Shown here piece by piece: positions 43,414 to 51,790 of a DNA stretch of 64,000 nt. Numbering within the stretch: the stretch's first letter is position 1; each line of letters begins with the position of its first letter. This DNA comes from Hyphomicrobiales bacterium (GTDB taxonomy: Bacteria; Pseudomonadota; Alphaproteobacteria; Rhizobiales; Rhizobiaceae): positions 87,240 to 151,239 of the forward strand of contig UBYX01000031.1 of NCBI GenBank assembly GCA_900469955.1, read 5' to 3'. The notes beneath the pieces are model-generated. The model was given only the letters and a program-made list of their open reading frames with translations. It had not been told where the DNA came from and did no database searches. Position numbers and translations under genes: made by a program.

Positions 43414-43444
43414 AAAAACGGCGCGGTGATAAGCCGCGCCGTTT
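43414..43444 (-). terminator. Rho-independent terminator of ompW
   Basis: AAACGGCGCGG and CCGCGCCGTTT form a perfect 11-bp stem with a 7-base loop; on the minus strand TTTTT follows. It lies 21 bases past the ompW stop. Confidence 0.88.
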
Positions 43445-43465
43445 CCCCTTGTGGGATTACCCGTC

Positions 43466-44155
43466 CTAGAACCGGTAGGTCACACCCGCCCCCACCAGCC
43501 AGGGATTGATCTTCGCTTTTCCGGAGAGCGGACCGAGAACATCGTGATCGGCCTTCCAGTCGGTTTCCAGAAAGATCTTCTTCACGTCGAAGTTGACGCC
43601 CCAGTGCTGGTCGATCATGTAGTCGAAGCCGACCTGAAGCGCTGCGCCGACATGATTGTCGACATCTAGGTTGTGAAAGCCTGCCTTCTCCGACTGGTTA
43701 TAGAAAATCGAATAGTTGAGGCCCGCACCGACATAGGGCTTGAAGGCGCCGAAATCGTTGAAGTGGTACTGCAGCGTCAGCGTCGGCGGCAGGAGCCAGG
43801 CGCGCCCGACCGGAACGCCGACAGCGCCGTCTTCCTTGATGTTCGCGTAGGTCGTGCCAAGGATGAGTTCTGCAGCGATGTTGTCGGTGAAGAAGTAGGT
43901 GATATCCAGTTCCGGAATAACCGAATCGGAAAAGGACAGGTCGGAACCCGGCACACCATCGACCGAACCGCGATCCTCAGTGATGACGCCCAAACCGCGT
44001 ACGCGGATCTGCCACGGGCTTTGCCCAGTCGCCATCTCCTCCGCCGCGGGGGCGACGGGCGCCGGCGTGAGGTCCGCGGCCGCTGCCCCGAATGCGAAAA
44101 AAGCCGCGCCCATGCCCGCCAGCCATCTCAGATGCCGTGCGCCATTCCTGTTCAT
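43466..44155 (-). CDS. ompW: OmpW-family outer membrane protein
   Basis: A 229-residue outer-membrane beta-barrel with a Sec signal peptide ending around residue 26 (FFAFGAAAA). The family blocks are present (IRVRGLGVI, ITYFFTDNIAAELILGTTY, LTLQYHF, YVGAGLNYS, KKIFLETDW) and the protein ends in phenylalanine, the barrel assembly signal. OmpW proteins pass small hydrophobic solutes. A perfect FNR/FixK box stands 67 bases before its start, so low oxygen probably regulates it. Confidence 0.93.
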   Translation of the reverse strand: MNRNGARHLRWLAGMGAAFFAFGAAAADLTPAPVAPAAEEMATGQSPWQIRVRGLGVITEDRGSVDGVPGSDLSFSDSVIPELDITYFFTDNIAAELILGTTYANIKEDGAVGVPVGRAWLLPPTLTLQYHFNDFGAFKPYVGAGLNYSIFYNQSEKAGFHNLDVDNHVGAALQVGFDYMIDQHWGVNFDVKKIFLETDWKADHDVLGPLSGKAKINPWLVGAGVTYRF

Positions 44156-44221
44156 TTGGTCTCTCCTGGAATCCGAATCTTTTTGCGAAGACCGGTCTAC
44201 GGTCCTCCTCGAAGGGTCGGA

Positions 44222-44235
44222 TTGATCAGGATCAA
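44222..44235 (-). promoter_or_regulatory. FNR/FixK (anaerobox) site upstream of ompW
   Basis: TTGATCAGGATCAA, a perfect TTGAT-N4-ATCAA palindrome, 67-80 bases upstream of the ompW ATG. This is the known binding site of the oxygen-responsive FnrN/FixK activators of rhizobia. Confidence 0.75.
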
Positions 44236-44336
44236 CCGCGGTTGACGGATGCCAAGTCGAGGCGACACACGGCGAATTTATCGCATGTTTCCCGCGCCTG
44301 CCGGACGCCCGACCTGCCTTCGACGGAGAAAAAGAA

Positions 44337-44368
44337 AACCCCGCGTCTCGTTTCGGAGACGCGGGGTT
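44337..44368 (-). terminator. Rho-independent terminator of the GNAT gene
   Basis: AACCCCGCGTCTC and GAGACGCGGGGTT form a perfect 13-bp stem with a 6-base loop; on the minus strand a T-rich tail (TTTTCTTTTT) follows. It is about 50 bases past the acetyltransferase stop. Confidence 0.88.
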
Positions 44369-44419
44369 CGGGCAGATCGGAAAGACGCGCGGCCTGGGCT
44401 TGCTAAATGTGTTTTTCGC

Positions 44420-44989
44420 TCAGGCCAGCTTGCGTCCGTTCGGCACGATCATGCCCGCGGCACCTTCCAGCCAGCCGGCCTTCAGTTCGAGCGCCAGGAA
44501 ACGAGAGCGCTCGAAGGGGCCGGGCATGACGAGATGCCGGGTCTTGTCGGCAAAAAAGCCGAACCGTTCATAATAGGCCGCATCGCCGACGAGCAGCACC
44601 GCGCCATGGCCACGCTTATGGGCCTCGGTGATTGCCGCGCGCATCAATGCTCCGCCGATCCCCCTCCCCTCATGGGCGGAATCGACCGCGAGCGGACCGA
44701 GCAGCAGCGCCTCGATCGGTGCGCCCTCGGGCGAAATGCCGGCTTCGACGTTCCAAAGGCGCACGGTGCCGATCACATGGCCCGCGCCGTCGCGCGCAAC
44801 GATAGCCAGACCCTCCGCCGGCACGCGACCGCGGCGGATCTTTTCAGACGACTTCAGCCTGCGATCCGGGCCCATGGCGCGATCGAGCAAGTTTTCACGG
44901 GCAACCACGTCGGCCGGTGTTTCGGCATCGATGGCAAAGGTGTTGTTCGGCGCGAAAATTGCGCGGACAGAATCAAGAACAGTGGCCAT
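44420..44989 (-). CDS. GNAT-family N-acetyltransferase (YhbS-like)
   Basis: A 189-residue acetyltransferase. The acetyl-CoA loop GPLAVDSAHEGRGIGGALMRAA is near residue 97-118 and YYERFGFF near 150 marks the GNAT fold. Substrate unknown. It lies 96 bases after the decarboxylase, in the same direction, and may act in polyamine metabolism if co-transcribed, although a hairpin between them may end most transcripts. Confidence 0.9.
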   Translation of the reverse strand: MATVLDSVRAIFAPNNTFAIDAETPADVVARENLLDRAMGPDRRLKSSEKIRRGRVPAEGLAIVARDGAGHVIGTVRLWNVEAGISPEGAPIEALLLGPLAVDSAHEGRGIGGALMRAAITEAHKRGHGAVLLVGDAAYYERFGFFADKTRHLVMPGPFERSRFLALELKAGWLEGAAGMIVPNGRKLA

Positions 44990-45046
44990 CTTGGCCTCCC
45001 GAACCCAAAACCGTTCAAGGCGGTACTGCGGAAAATTGTGAATTTG

Positions 45047-45070
45047 CCGCCCCGGCTGATTACGGGGCGG
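45047..45070 (-). terminator. Hairpin after the decarboxylase gene, possible weak terminator
   Basis: CCGCCCCG and CGGGGCGG pair perfectly with an 8-base loop, 16 bases past the decarboxylase stop. The T-tract behind it on the minus strand is poor, so termination may be partial. Confidence 0.5.
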
Positions 45071-45085
45071 ACGGAAACGAACGTC

Positions 45086-46219
45086 TTAGATGACGTAGGC
45101 CTTGAGCGGCTCGAAGCCGTTGAAGGCGACGGCCGAATAGGTCGTCGTGTAGGCGCCGGTGCCTTCGATCAGAACCTCGTCGCCGATCGTCAGAGAGACC
45201 GGCAGCGGATACATGTTCTTCTCGTACATCACGTCGGCGGAGTCGCAGGTCGGGCCGGCCAAAACGCAGGGCTCCATCTCGTCCTGATCGCGCGTCGTGC
45301 GGATCGGGTAGCGGATCGCCTCGTCCATGGTTTCGGCGAGACCGCCGAACTTGCCGATGTCGAGGAAGACCCAGCGATGGTTGTCGTTGTCCGACTTGCG
45401 CGAGACCAGCACGACTTCCGCCTTGATGACGCCCGCATTGCCGACCATGCCGCGACCCGGCTCGATGATCGTCTTCGGCAGGTTGTTGCCGAAATGCTTG
45501 CGCAGCGAAGCGAAGATCGCCTTGCCATACTCTTCCGCCTTCGGCACGTCGCGCAGGTACTTGGTCGGGAAACCGCCGCCCATGTTGACCATCTGCAGGA
45601 CGATGCCCTGCTTGGCGAGCGAACCGAAGACGCGCTTGGCATCGGCAAGAGCCGCATCCCAGGCATCGACCTTGGTCATCTGCGAGCCGACATGGAAGGA
45701 CACGCCGTAGGACTCCAGACCAAGCTGGTGAGCGTAGACGAGCACGTCGACGGCCATCTGTGGCACGCAGCCGAACTTGCGCGACAACGGCCATTCGGCG
45801 CCTTCGCCATCGGTCAGCACGCGGCAGAATACCTTGGCACCTGGGGCAGCGCGAGAAATCTTCTCGACTTCCTCATGGCTGTCGACGGCATAGAGGCCGA
45901 CGCCGAGCGCGAAGGCGCGAGCGATGTCGCGTTCCTTCTTGATCGTGTTGCCGAAGGAGATGCGGTCAGCCGAAGCGCCTGCATCGAGAGCCATCTGGAT
46001 TTCCGCGACCGAGGCGCAATCGAAGTTCGAACCCATCGAAGCGAGAAGCTTCAGGATTGCCGGTTCCGGGTTGGCCTTGACCGCGTAGTAGATCGCGCTG
46101 TCCGGCAGGGCATGACGGAAGGCGTTGAAATTGTCGCGCACGACGTCGAGATCGACAACAAGAAACGGTCCTTCGGGACGCTGGGTCTTGATGAAGTCAA
46201 GGATGCGAGCAGTGGTCAT
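45086..46219 (-). CDS. PLP-dependent ornithine/lysine decarboxylase (fold III)
   Basis: Makes putrescine and/or cadaverine in the cytoplasm. The 377-residue protein is an alanine-racemase-fold group IV decarboxylase: PLP lysine in YYAVKANPEP near residue 48, GGGFPT near 215, EPGRGMVGNAG near 250, and CDSADV with the active-site Cys near 325. It resembles the rhizobial Odc2 lysine/ornithine decarboxylase. The long leader upstream suggests speF-type post-transcriptional control. Confidence 0.93.
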   Translation of the reverse strand: MTTARILDFIKTQRPEGPFLVVDLDVVRDNFNAFRHALPDSAIYYAVKANPEPAILKLLASMGSNFDCASVAEIQMALDAGASADRISFGNTIKKERDIARAFALGVGLYAVDSHEEVEKISRAAPGAKVFCRVLTDGEGAEWPLSRKFGCVPQMAVDVLVYAHQLGLESYGVSFHVGSQMTKVDAWDAALADAKRVFGSLAKQGIVLQMVNMGGGFPTKYLRDVPKAEEYGKAIFASLRKHFGNNLPKTIIEPGRGMVGNAGVIKAEVVLVSRKSDNDNHRWVFLDIGKFGGLAETMDEAIRYPIRTTRDQDEMEPCVLAGPTCDSADVMYEKNMYPLPVSLTIGDEVLIEGTGAYTTTYSAVAFNGFEPLKAYVI

Positions 46220-46642
46220 CGGTCAGTCCCTTCAAAATCTTCAGGCTCCGGCTGCGAACCGGAGGACAAAGGACGGATGAGAATGCGTTCGGCCCAGTTG
46301 GTGGAGACACCGGTACCGTGAACACGCTCAAACGCGCGATATGTGGATCAACGCCCTGCCACGAGCAATGATCCGGCTTTGTCTGCCTTGGATTGGAGGG
46401 TTGTCCCTACCGCACTTCCGGCAATGATGGTGTGCCTCTTCAGTATTGCAGGCTGATGGAAAGCCTGCAGAGACTAGAAAGGCCCGCACCGTCGTTGCTT
46501 CAAGATGTCCTCGCATTTCCCGGTTGGCCGGAATAGCGACTGGAGGGGTTAGTTCCAGGTACCTTACCGATGACCTCACCTTAGGGATGAAATCCCAATT
46601 CGAGGGTCGGCGGACACCCACAGGCACGTGCGACTTTGGGCA
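46220..46642 (-). ncRNA. speF-type leader RNA, predicted
   Basis: About 420 bases of GC-rich, gene-free sequence between a plausible promoter (TTGATT-N17-TATCTC, 46649-46677 on the minus strand) and the decarboxylase. It holds stems such as GCAGGCT/AAGCCTGC (46447-46463). Alphaproteobacterial ornithine decarboxylase genes carry a conserved speF leader (Rfam RF00518) of similar length, so this is the likely element. A 150-codon frame inside it is not credible. The ends are approximate. Confidence 0.6.
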
Positions 46643-46648
46643 AGCCGG

Positions 46649-46677
46649 GAGATAAGAATATTCGCCGTCATAATCAA
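46649..46677 (-). promoter_or_regulatory. Probable promoter of the decarboxylase leader
   Basis: TTGATT and TATCTC on the minus strand are 17 bases apart. Initiation near 46642 would give the long leader. The LysR gene starts divergently 88 bases away. Confidence 0.45.
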
Positions 46678-46764
46678 GAGATTTTTTGGCCGTCATTGAA
46701 AATTCGCATTGCACAATCGCAAACGGCATCCCACCTAGGACTTCACCAAGCAAGGGGGCGACAT

Positions 46765-47658
46765 TTGGATACTCTGACACGCATGCGGGCCTTCATCGAT
46801 GTGGTTGAGGCGGAAGGCTTTTCGGCCGCCGCACGACGGACCGGCCGATCGAAGGCGCTGCTGTCAAAATATGTACGCGAACTGGAAGACGACCTGGGCG
46901 CGCTGCTGCTCAACCGCACCACCCGCCAGTTCTCGATGACCGAGGCCGGCCATACCTACTACCGCACCGCCGCCGACATCCTGAAGGAGATCGACAACCT
47001 CGCCGATCTGGTGCGCGAAAACAACGCCGACCTCAAGGGACGGCTGCGGGTTTCGGTACCCCGCACCTTCGTCGACGCCGAAGTGGGCCAGTCCCTCATC
47101 GATTTCGCCAAGACGCATCCGGAAGTTTCCCTCGAAATCGTCGCGGAAGACCGGTTCGTCGACCTGATCGAGGAGAATTTCGACCTTGCTATCCGAATCA
47201 CCAAACTGGAAGATTCCGGCCTGATCGCCAAGAAGCTCTCCGATTTCCGGGTCTATACCGTCGCGACCGCGGATTTCGTCGCCCAATACGGGCCGCTTGA
47301 ACACCCGCAGGACCTCAATCGGGTTCCCTTCATCATCGACACCAATTCGCGCTGGCACAACAATGTGCGCTTCACGAATGCCGAAGGCTCCACCATTTCG
47401 GTCGCCGTCAGCGGCCCGATGGAGGTCAATAGCCCGCAGGCGACGCTCAGGGCCGCCCGCGCCGGCATCGGCGTGGCGATCATCCCCGATTTCATCGCCA
47501 ATGCCTCGATCCAGTCGGGCGAACTCGTTACCCTCTTCGACGACTACATTGCCAGAGATCGCGGCATCTATGCCGTCTATCCGCATCGCCGCTACCTGCC
47601 GGCGAAGGTCAGAAGCTTCGTCGATTTTCTCTCCGCCTGGTTCCGCAGGCAGCATTGA
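46765..47658 (+). CDS. LysR-family transcriptional regulator
   Basis: A 297-residue regulator with N-terminal HTH (GFSAAARRTGRSKALLSKYVRELE) and the LysR substrate domain from about residue 90. Start is TTG at 46765, six bases after AGGGGG; ATG 46783 is also in frame. Divergent from the decarboxylase operon, so it may help control it, though no target is shown. Confidence 0.9.
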   Translation: MDTLTRMRAFIDVVEAEGFSAAARRTGRSKALLSKYVRELEDDLGALLLNRTTRQFSMTEAGHTYYRTAADILKEIDNLADLVRENNADLKGRLRVSVPRTFVDAEVGQSLIDFAKTHPEVSLEIVAEDRFVDLIEENFDLAIRITKLEDSGLIAKKLSDFRVYTVATADFVAQYGPLEHPQDLNRVPFIIDTNSRWHNNVRFTNAEGSTISVAVSGPMEVNSPQATLRAARAGIGVAIIPDFIANASIQSGELVTLFDDYIARDRGIYAVYPHRRYLPAKVRSFVDFLSAWFRRQH

Positions 47659-47751
47659 AACGATAGGCTTGCAGGGCCGCCCGGAGTCGAAATTCCGTCT
47701 CATTTGCGAGGCAAAGCAGGCGCTGGCGAACCGGGGAGATTCAGACGGGAT

Positions 47752-48396
47752 ATGCGTTATAAAATCTCGACAATTGCCGCACTTGCGGCGGCCTGCATAC
47801 CGTTTCCCGCGCTTGCCCATCCGCATATCTTCGCGGAAGCGAGGCTGGAGGTCGTGGCCGGCAACGACGGCAATCTTGGCGAACTCCACAATGTCTGGCG
47901 CTTCGACGAGGTCTTTTCCTCCAGTGTCCTGCTCGACTTCGACAAGAACACCAACCTCAAGCTGGACGAGAACGAGCTTGCCGAACTCGGCGAGGTGATG
48001 CGCAAGTCGCTTGCCGACTACCATTATTTCACGACGATCACGATGAACGGGGCCAATGTGGGCGTGCAGCAGCCGGACGTGATCCACGTCTCGCTCGAGG
48101 GCAGCCAGATCCTCGTCATCTTCGCGGTCAAGCCGGAAAAACCCGTGCCGCTGAAGGGCAAGCTCGCCTTCGGCATCTATGATCCCTCCATGTACACCTC
48201 GATCGACTTTCCGACCGATGGCGACCTGGTGGCGCAAGGAACCGGTTTCTCGCACTGCCAGCACAAGGTGGTGCGTCCGGACCCGGATGAAGTGCTTTCG
48301 CAAAACAGCGCCTCGCTGACCGACGCCTTCTTCAGCGACCCGACCGGCACCGACATGTCGAAACTCTTCGCCACCAGACTGGAAGTGACATGCTGA
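47752..48396 (+). CDS. DUF1007 family periplasmic protein
   Basis: A 214-residue secreted protein with signal peptide (MRYKISTIAALAAACIPFPALA) and the DUF1007 N-terminal HPHIFAEARLEVV, which carries the HPH motif common to proteins encoded next to NicO-type nickel/cobalt transporters. Its stop overlaps the transporter start. Likely metal-binding accessory in the periplasm. Confidence 0.88.
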   Translation: MRYKISTIAALAAACIPFPALAHPHIFAEARLEVVAGNDGNLGELHNVWRFDEVFSSSVLLDFDKNTNLKLDENELAELGEVMRKSLADYHYFTTITMNGANVGVQQPDVIHVSLEGSQILVIFAVKPEKPVPLKGKLAFGIYDPSMYTSIDFPTDGDLVAQGTGFSHCQHKVVRPDPDEVLSQNSASLTDAFFSDPTGTDMSKLFATRLEVTC

Positions 48397-49430
48397 AGAG
48401 CCGCCGCACTCTGGCGCTGACCGTTCTTGCGGCGCTGGTGATTGCCGGCGCCGCGCATGCACAATCGCCGCTCGGCGTCGGGTCGGCCGAACCGGCATTC
48501 TCGGTCGGCGGACCACTCGGCCCGTTCTTTGCCTGGATCAACACGCATCAGCAGGCCTTCTATAGGGCGCTGACGGGCGCGCTGCGAGCGATGCGCGAGG
48601 ACCCGTGGGCGCTTTCCGGCCTGATCGGCCTCTCCTTTGCGTATGGCGTTTTCCACGCGGCCGGCCCCGGACACGGCAAGGCGGTGATCTCCTCCTACAT
48701 GATCGCCAACGAGATCGCGCTGAAACGCGGCATCGTCATCTCCTTCGTCTCCTCCCTCCTCCAGGGTGCGGTGGCGATCCTTCTGGTCGGAGCGGCCTTC
48801 GTGCTGCTGCGCGGCAGCGGCATCTCCATGACGCAGGCGACCCAGGCCATGGAAATCGCCAGTTTCGCTCTGGTGGCGCTTTTCGGAGCCTGGCTGCTTT
48901 TCAGGAAGATCCGTGCGCTCCGCATGCGCGTGGTGAGCTTGCCCATCGCAGCGCCGGCCGGCTCTGCGTCCCTCGGGGGCCGTGGTTCGACGGGCCTCAA
49001 TTTCCAGGCGATTGAAGTCGATGATCACGAATATCAGGGCCGAGGCGATTACTGCGAGACCTGCGGCGTCAGCCACATGCCTGACCCGACGATGCTCAAA
49101 GCCAGGGATTTCAGCCTACGGGAGGCCTGGTCGGCGATCATAGCCGTCGGCCTGCGACCCTGCTCCGGCGCGATCCTGGTGATGAGCTTCGCGCTTCTGA
49201 ACAGCCTTTATCTCGGCGGAATACTCTCGGTGCTGGCCATGTCGATCGGCACGGCGATCACCGTGACGATCCTGGCGATGATGGCGGTAGGCGCCAAGGA
49301 CCTCGCGCTGCGGATCGCCGGTCCGGGCTCCGGGACCGGCCGGCGCATCGGCCATGCGATCGAGATCGGCGGCGCGCTTTTCGTGCTGCTGGTGGGCCTG
49401 TCCCTGCTCGGTGCGGCACTTCAGGCCTGA
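48390..49430 (+). CDS. NicO/RcnA-family nickel/cobalt transporter
   Basis: A 346-residue inner-membrane protein with a signal-like N-terminus and about six membrane segments. The family motif FHAAGPGHGKAVISSYMIANE near residues 88-108 and the later VGLRPCSGAILVMSFA near 255 are both present. A central loop contains YCETCGVSHMPD with two cysteines and histidines, probably for metal binding. Probably exports nickel or cobalt, although the family also includes importers. Confidence 0.9.
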   Translation: MLKSRRTLALTVLAALVIAGAAHAQSPLGVGSAEPAFSVGGPLGPFFAWINTHQQAFYRALTGALRAMREDPWALSGLIGLSFAYGVFHAAGPGHGKAVISSYMIANEIALKRGIVISFVSSLLQGAVAILLVGAAFVLLRGSGISMTQATQAMEIASFALVALFGAWLLFRKIRALRMRVVSLPIAAPAGSASLGGRGSTGLNFQAIEVDDHEYQGRGDYCETCGVSHMPDPTMLKARDFSLREAWSAIIAVGLRPCSGAILVMSFALLNSLYLGGILSVLAMSIGTAITVTILAMMAVGAKDLALRIAGPGSGTGRRIGHAIEIGGALFVLLVGLSLLGAALQA

Positions 49431-49438
49431 GGCGCATT

Positions 49439-50536
49439 TCAGGCGCGGGGTTCACCGCTGGGTCTGCGGGCCGAGATCAACGCCCCCTTGCGCATCCATT
49501 GCCGACACGGCCGCTCAACGACGACATGCAGAAGCCATGACACCCCGATCACGACCAGCGCGGTGATCGCCGTTGCAGCAAGGTTGCGGACCGGGAGCGA
49601 AAGTCCGCCGAGCATCCGATCGGCCATGTTCCAGACGCCGAACGCGCGGTAGTGGATGAGATAGACGGCAAATGAAATCTCGCCCAGGAAATGCAACGGC
49701 GGCCAGCCGAAGAACCCAGACAGTACACCGCGATCGGTGCTGAGGCAGAGGATCAGCAGGACGATCAGCAGATAGTCGATAAAGTCGGAACCCTGTTGGG
49801 AGAGCGCCACCAGCGCCAGCCCCGCCACGATCACCTGCACCGAGGTCCGGGATGCGATGGAAACGGTGAACGGATCATGGTGCACCCGCCAGACGAGTTG
49901 GCCGAGCGTGAAGCCCGCGAGACAACGGATCAGGGTAAACGGTGCGAAAAAGAGATCGAGAAGCCCTTTCGAGAGCGTCGAACCGATATAGTGACGCGAC
50001 ACCGCCAGCGTCATCATCAGGATGGCGAGGATCGCCATCATCCCCACGAGAGACGCGGTGAAGCGGCCGGACTTCAGGCAGAGGAAGCCGATGACGGGGA
50101 AGAGCAGATAGACCACGACTTCCGTGCTGACCGACCATGCGGGAGGATCGATGCTCGGCCAGTTGCCAAGCGACTGCAGCATGACCAGGTTGGACAGCAG
50201 GACATCCGGCCCGAACTCGATCCGCGACGACTTCACAAAGGCGAGGCCAAGGAAGCCGAGCGTGACGATGACATAGAGCGGATAGATACGTGCGACGCGG
50301 TGCCACAGGAACTCGCCGAACCGGAATGCACCGGTATGGAAGGACGGCCCGTAAACATGAGCCATGACAAAACCGCTCAGCACGAAGAAGAGGTCGACCG
50401 ACAGATAGCCGTGATTGAGAAAGGTGACGAGTGGTCCGCCAGGCGGGATCTTGTCATTTTCGAAATGATAGATCATCACGAAGACCGCCGCGATCCCGCG
50501 GACCCCCGTCATCGCCCTGATTTCACGCGCAGCCAT
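49439..50536 (-). CDS. Acyltransferase 3 family membrane protein (OafA/ExoZ-like)
   Basis: A 365-residue polytopic protein with about ten membrane segments. The first block RAMTGVRGIAAVFVMIYHF holds the conserved catalytic His of the family, and FFVLSGFVMAH follows near residue 50. Such enzymes add acetyl or other acyl groups to surface polysaccharide or lipid-linked sugars. Convergent with the NicO gene, nine bases apart. Confidence 0.9.
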   Translation of the reverse strand: MAAREIRAMTGVRGIAAVFVMIYHFENDKIPPGGPLVTFLNHGYLSVDLFFVLSGFVMAHVYGPSFHTGAFRFGEFLWHRVARIYPLYVIVTLGFLGLAFVKSSRIEFGPDVLLSNLVMLQSLGNWPSIDPPAWSVSTEVVVYLLFPVIGFLCLKSGRFTASLVGMMAILAILMMTLAVSRHYIGSTLSKGLLDLFFAPFTLIRCLAGFTLGQLVWRVHHDPFTVSIASRTSVQVIVAGLALVALSQQGSDFIDYLLIVLLILCLSTDRGVLSGFFGWPPLHFLGEISFAVYLIHYRAFGVWNMADRMLGGLSLPVRNLAATAITALVVIGVSWLLHVVVERPCRQWMRKGALISARRPSGEPRA

Positions 50537-50663
50537 CCCGCTCCCCGAAACGCCTGAAAATAGCGCTTCCTAACCTCTGGGAGCATGGAACAAAGCGCAA
50601 TTCGACCATGCGGCTAGGCTGCCTACGCCTTTCAAAGGACAGCAGTCTACTCCGGAAGAAGGC

Positions 50664-50870
50664 TCAACCTTTGCGATTTCTCTGATGGCGCGCCCTCAAC
50701 CAGAAGATCAGGAAGAAGCCGAGCAGCAGCGCCGCGCCGACGGCGAAACCGAGCGCGGGGGAATAATTGCCGATCCAGAGCACCAGCGTCGGCAGGAAAT
50801 AGATCACCAGTCCAACGCAAAGCAGGATGACAGCGGCGGCGACCGCCTGGGAACGGCTCTCGGGGGTCAT
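50664..50870 (-). CDS. Small two-pass membrane protein
   Basis: A 68-residue protein (MTPESRSQAVAAAVILLCVG...) with two hydrophobic segments (9-30 and 38-57) and an Arg/Lys tail. The ATG overlaps the acetyltransferase stop (ATGA), so it is translated from the same mRNA. Longer extension of the frame is not used. Function unknown. Confidence 0.75.
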   Translation of the reverse strand: MTPESRSQAVAAAVILLCVGLVIYFLPTLVLWIGNYSPALGFAVGAALLLGFFLIFWLRARHQRNRKG

Positions 50871-51562
50871 GCGGCAGCTCCGTCTATGATCTCCGCGCGG
50901 ATATCTTCGAGCCGCCGCTTCTGCCTGCCGTCCGCGTCGAAATTCTCCGGCGCCAGCCAGGCCTCGAAAGCGGCCTTGATGATCGGCCATTCCGTATCGA
51001 TCATCGAGAACCAGGCAGTATCGCGGTTGGCGCCGCGGGAGATGACGTGCTGGCGGAAGACGCCTTCGAAGGTGAAGCCGTAGCGTTGCGCCGTCACCTT
51101 GCTCGCCTGGTTCTCGTTGTGGCATTTCCACTCATAGCGGCGGTAGTCGAGATCGTCGAAGACGTGCTTTGCCATCAGGTAATGCAGCTCGGTCGACATG
51201 GGCGACCGCTTCATTGCCAGGCCGTGGGCGACGGAGCCGACTTCCACGACGCCGTTCTTCGGGTCGGGGCGCATATAGCTCGCCATCCCGACAATCGCGC
51301 CGGTGGCGTTTTCGCGGGCGACAAGCGTCACGAAACTGGAGTTGGCGCGGGCGTTCTCCAGCCACGCCCCCAGGTCTTCCGCCGACCCGTAATCGTCGTT
51401 GGGAAAATATTTGAGCAGCGTATTGATGCCTTCCGCGCCGCCGAATGCCTGCCAGAGACCGGAAAGATGCGCTTGCCTGTCATAGGGTTCGAGCGTGAGG
51501 AACCGCCCCTTCAGGGTAACGGGTGCGGGCGCACCCACTTTGTAGTTCTTGAGATCGCGCAT
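50867..51562 (-). CDS. GNAT acetyltransferase (RimJ/RimL-like)
   Basis: A 231-residue acetyltransferase. LEPYDRQAHLSGLWQAF and the downstream GSVAHGLAMKRSPMSTELHYL and NENQASKVTAQRYGFTFEGVFRQHVI match the family that acetylates ribosomal or other proteins. Substrate unknown. Followed by the small membrane protein with an overlap. Confidence 0.87.
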   Translation of the reverse strand: MRDLKNYKVGAPAPVTLKGRFLTLEPYDRQAHLSGLWQAFGGAEGINTLLKYFPNDDYGSAEDLGAWLENARANSSFVTLVARENATGAIVGMASYMRPDPKNGVVEVGSVAHGLAMKRSPMSTELHYLMAKHVFDDLDYRRYEWKCHNENQASKVTAQRYGFTFEGVFRQHVISRGANRDTAWFSMIDTEWPIIKAAFEAWLAPENFDADGRQKRRLEDIRAEIIDGAAA

Positions 51563-51692
51563 GGAAGGCCCCTGTCTTGACGAACAGAGGCTTAGGCCAG
51601 CACACCGGGAAAGGCAACGGGCCTCGGCTGACCCGCCGCCACAGCTGCCTGATAAAATGTCTTTTCAGTCGTCCCACCCGCGCTTGACTCTC

Positions 51693-51735
51693 CTAGGTCA
51701 TTCGTCCTAATCGTGCCGTAGGACGATTGACCTAG
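51693..51735 (+). promoter_or_regulatory. Twin TetR operator, 17-bp inverted repeat
   Basis: CTAGGTCATTCGTCCTA (51693-51709) and TAGGACGATTGACCTAG (51719-51735) are inverted copies matching at 16 of 17 positions with a 9-base spacer. Each half is itself an imperfect palindrome. It sits 56-98 bases before the TetR start and a TTGACT -35-like element (51684-51689) overlaps it, so autorepression is likely. Confidence 0.65.
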
Positions 51736-51790
51736 AGACAGAAACGAGGCCTCTGGGAATTGGAGAGGCAGCGGAAAGGACAGGACGATC

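Noticed and set aside
44249..46321. 690-codon plus-strand frame across the GNAT and decarboxylase genes
   Set aside because: Spans two well-defined minus-strand genes and a terminator; no domain.
46328..46780. 150-codon minus-strand frame in the decarboxylase leader
   Set aside because: No family resemblance, no ribosome site, and it would start beyond the likely promoter; the region fits a structured leader better.
46864..48516. 550-codon minus-strand frame opposite LysR and DUF1007 genes
   Set aside because: Antisense shadow crossing two genes.
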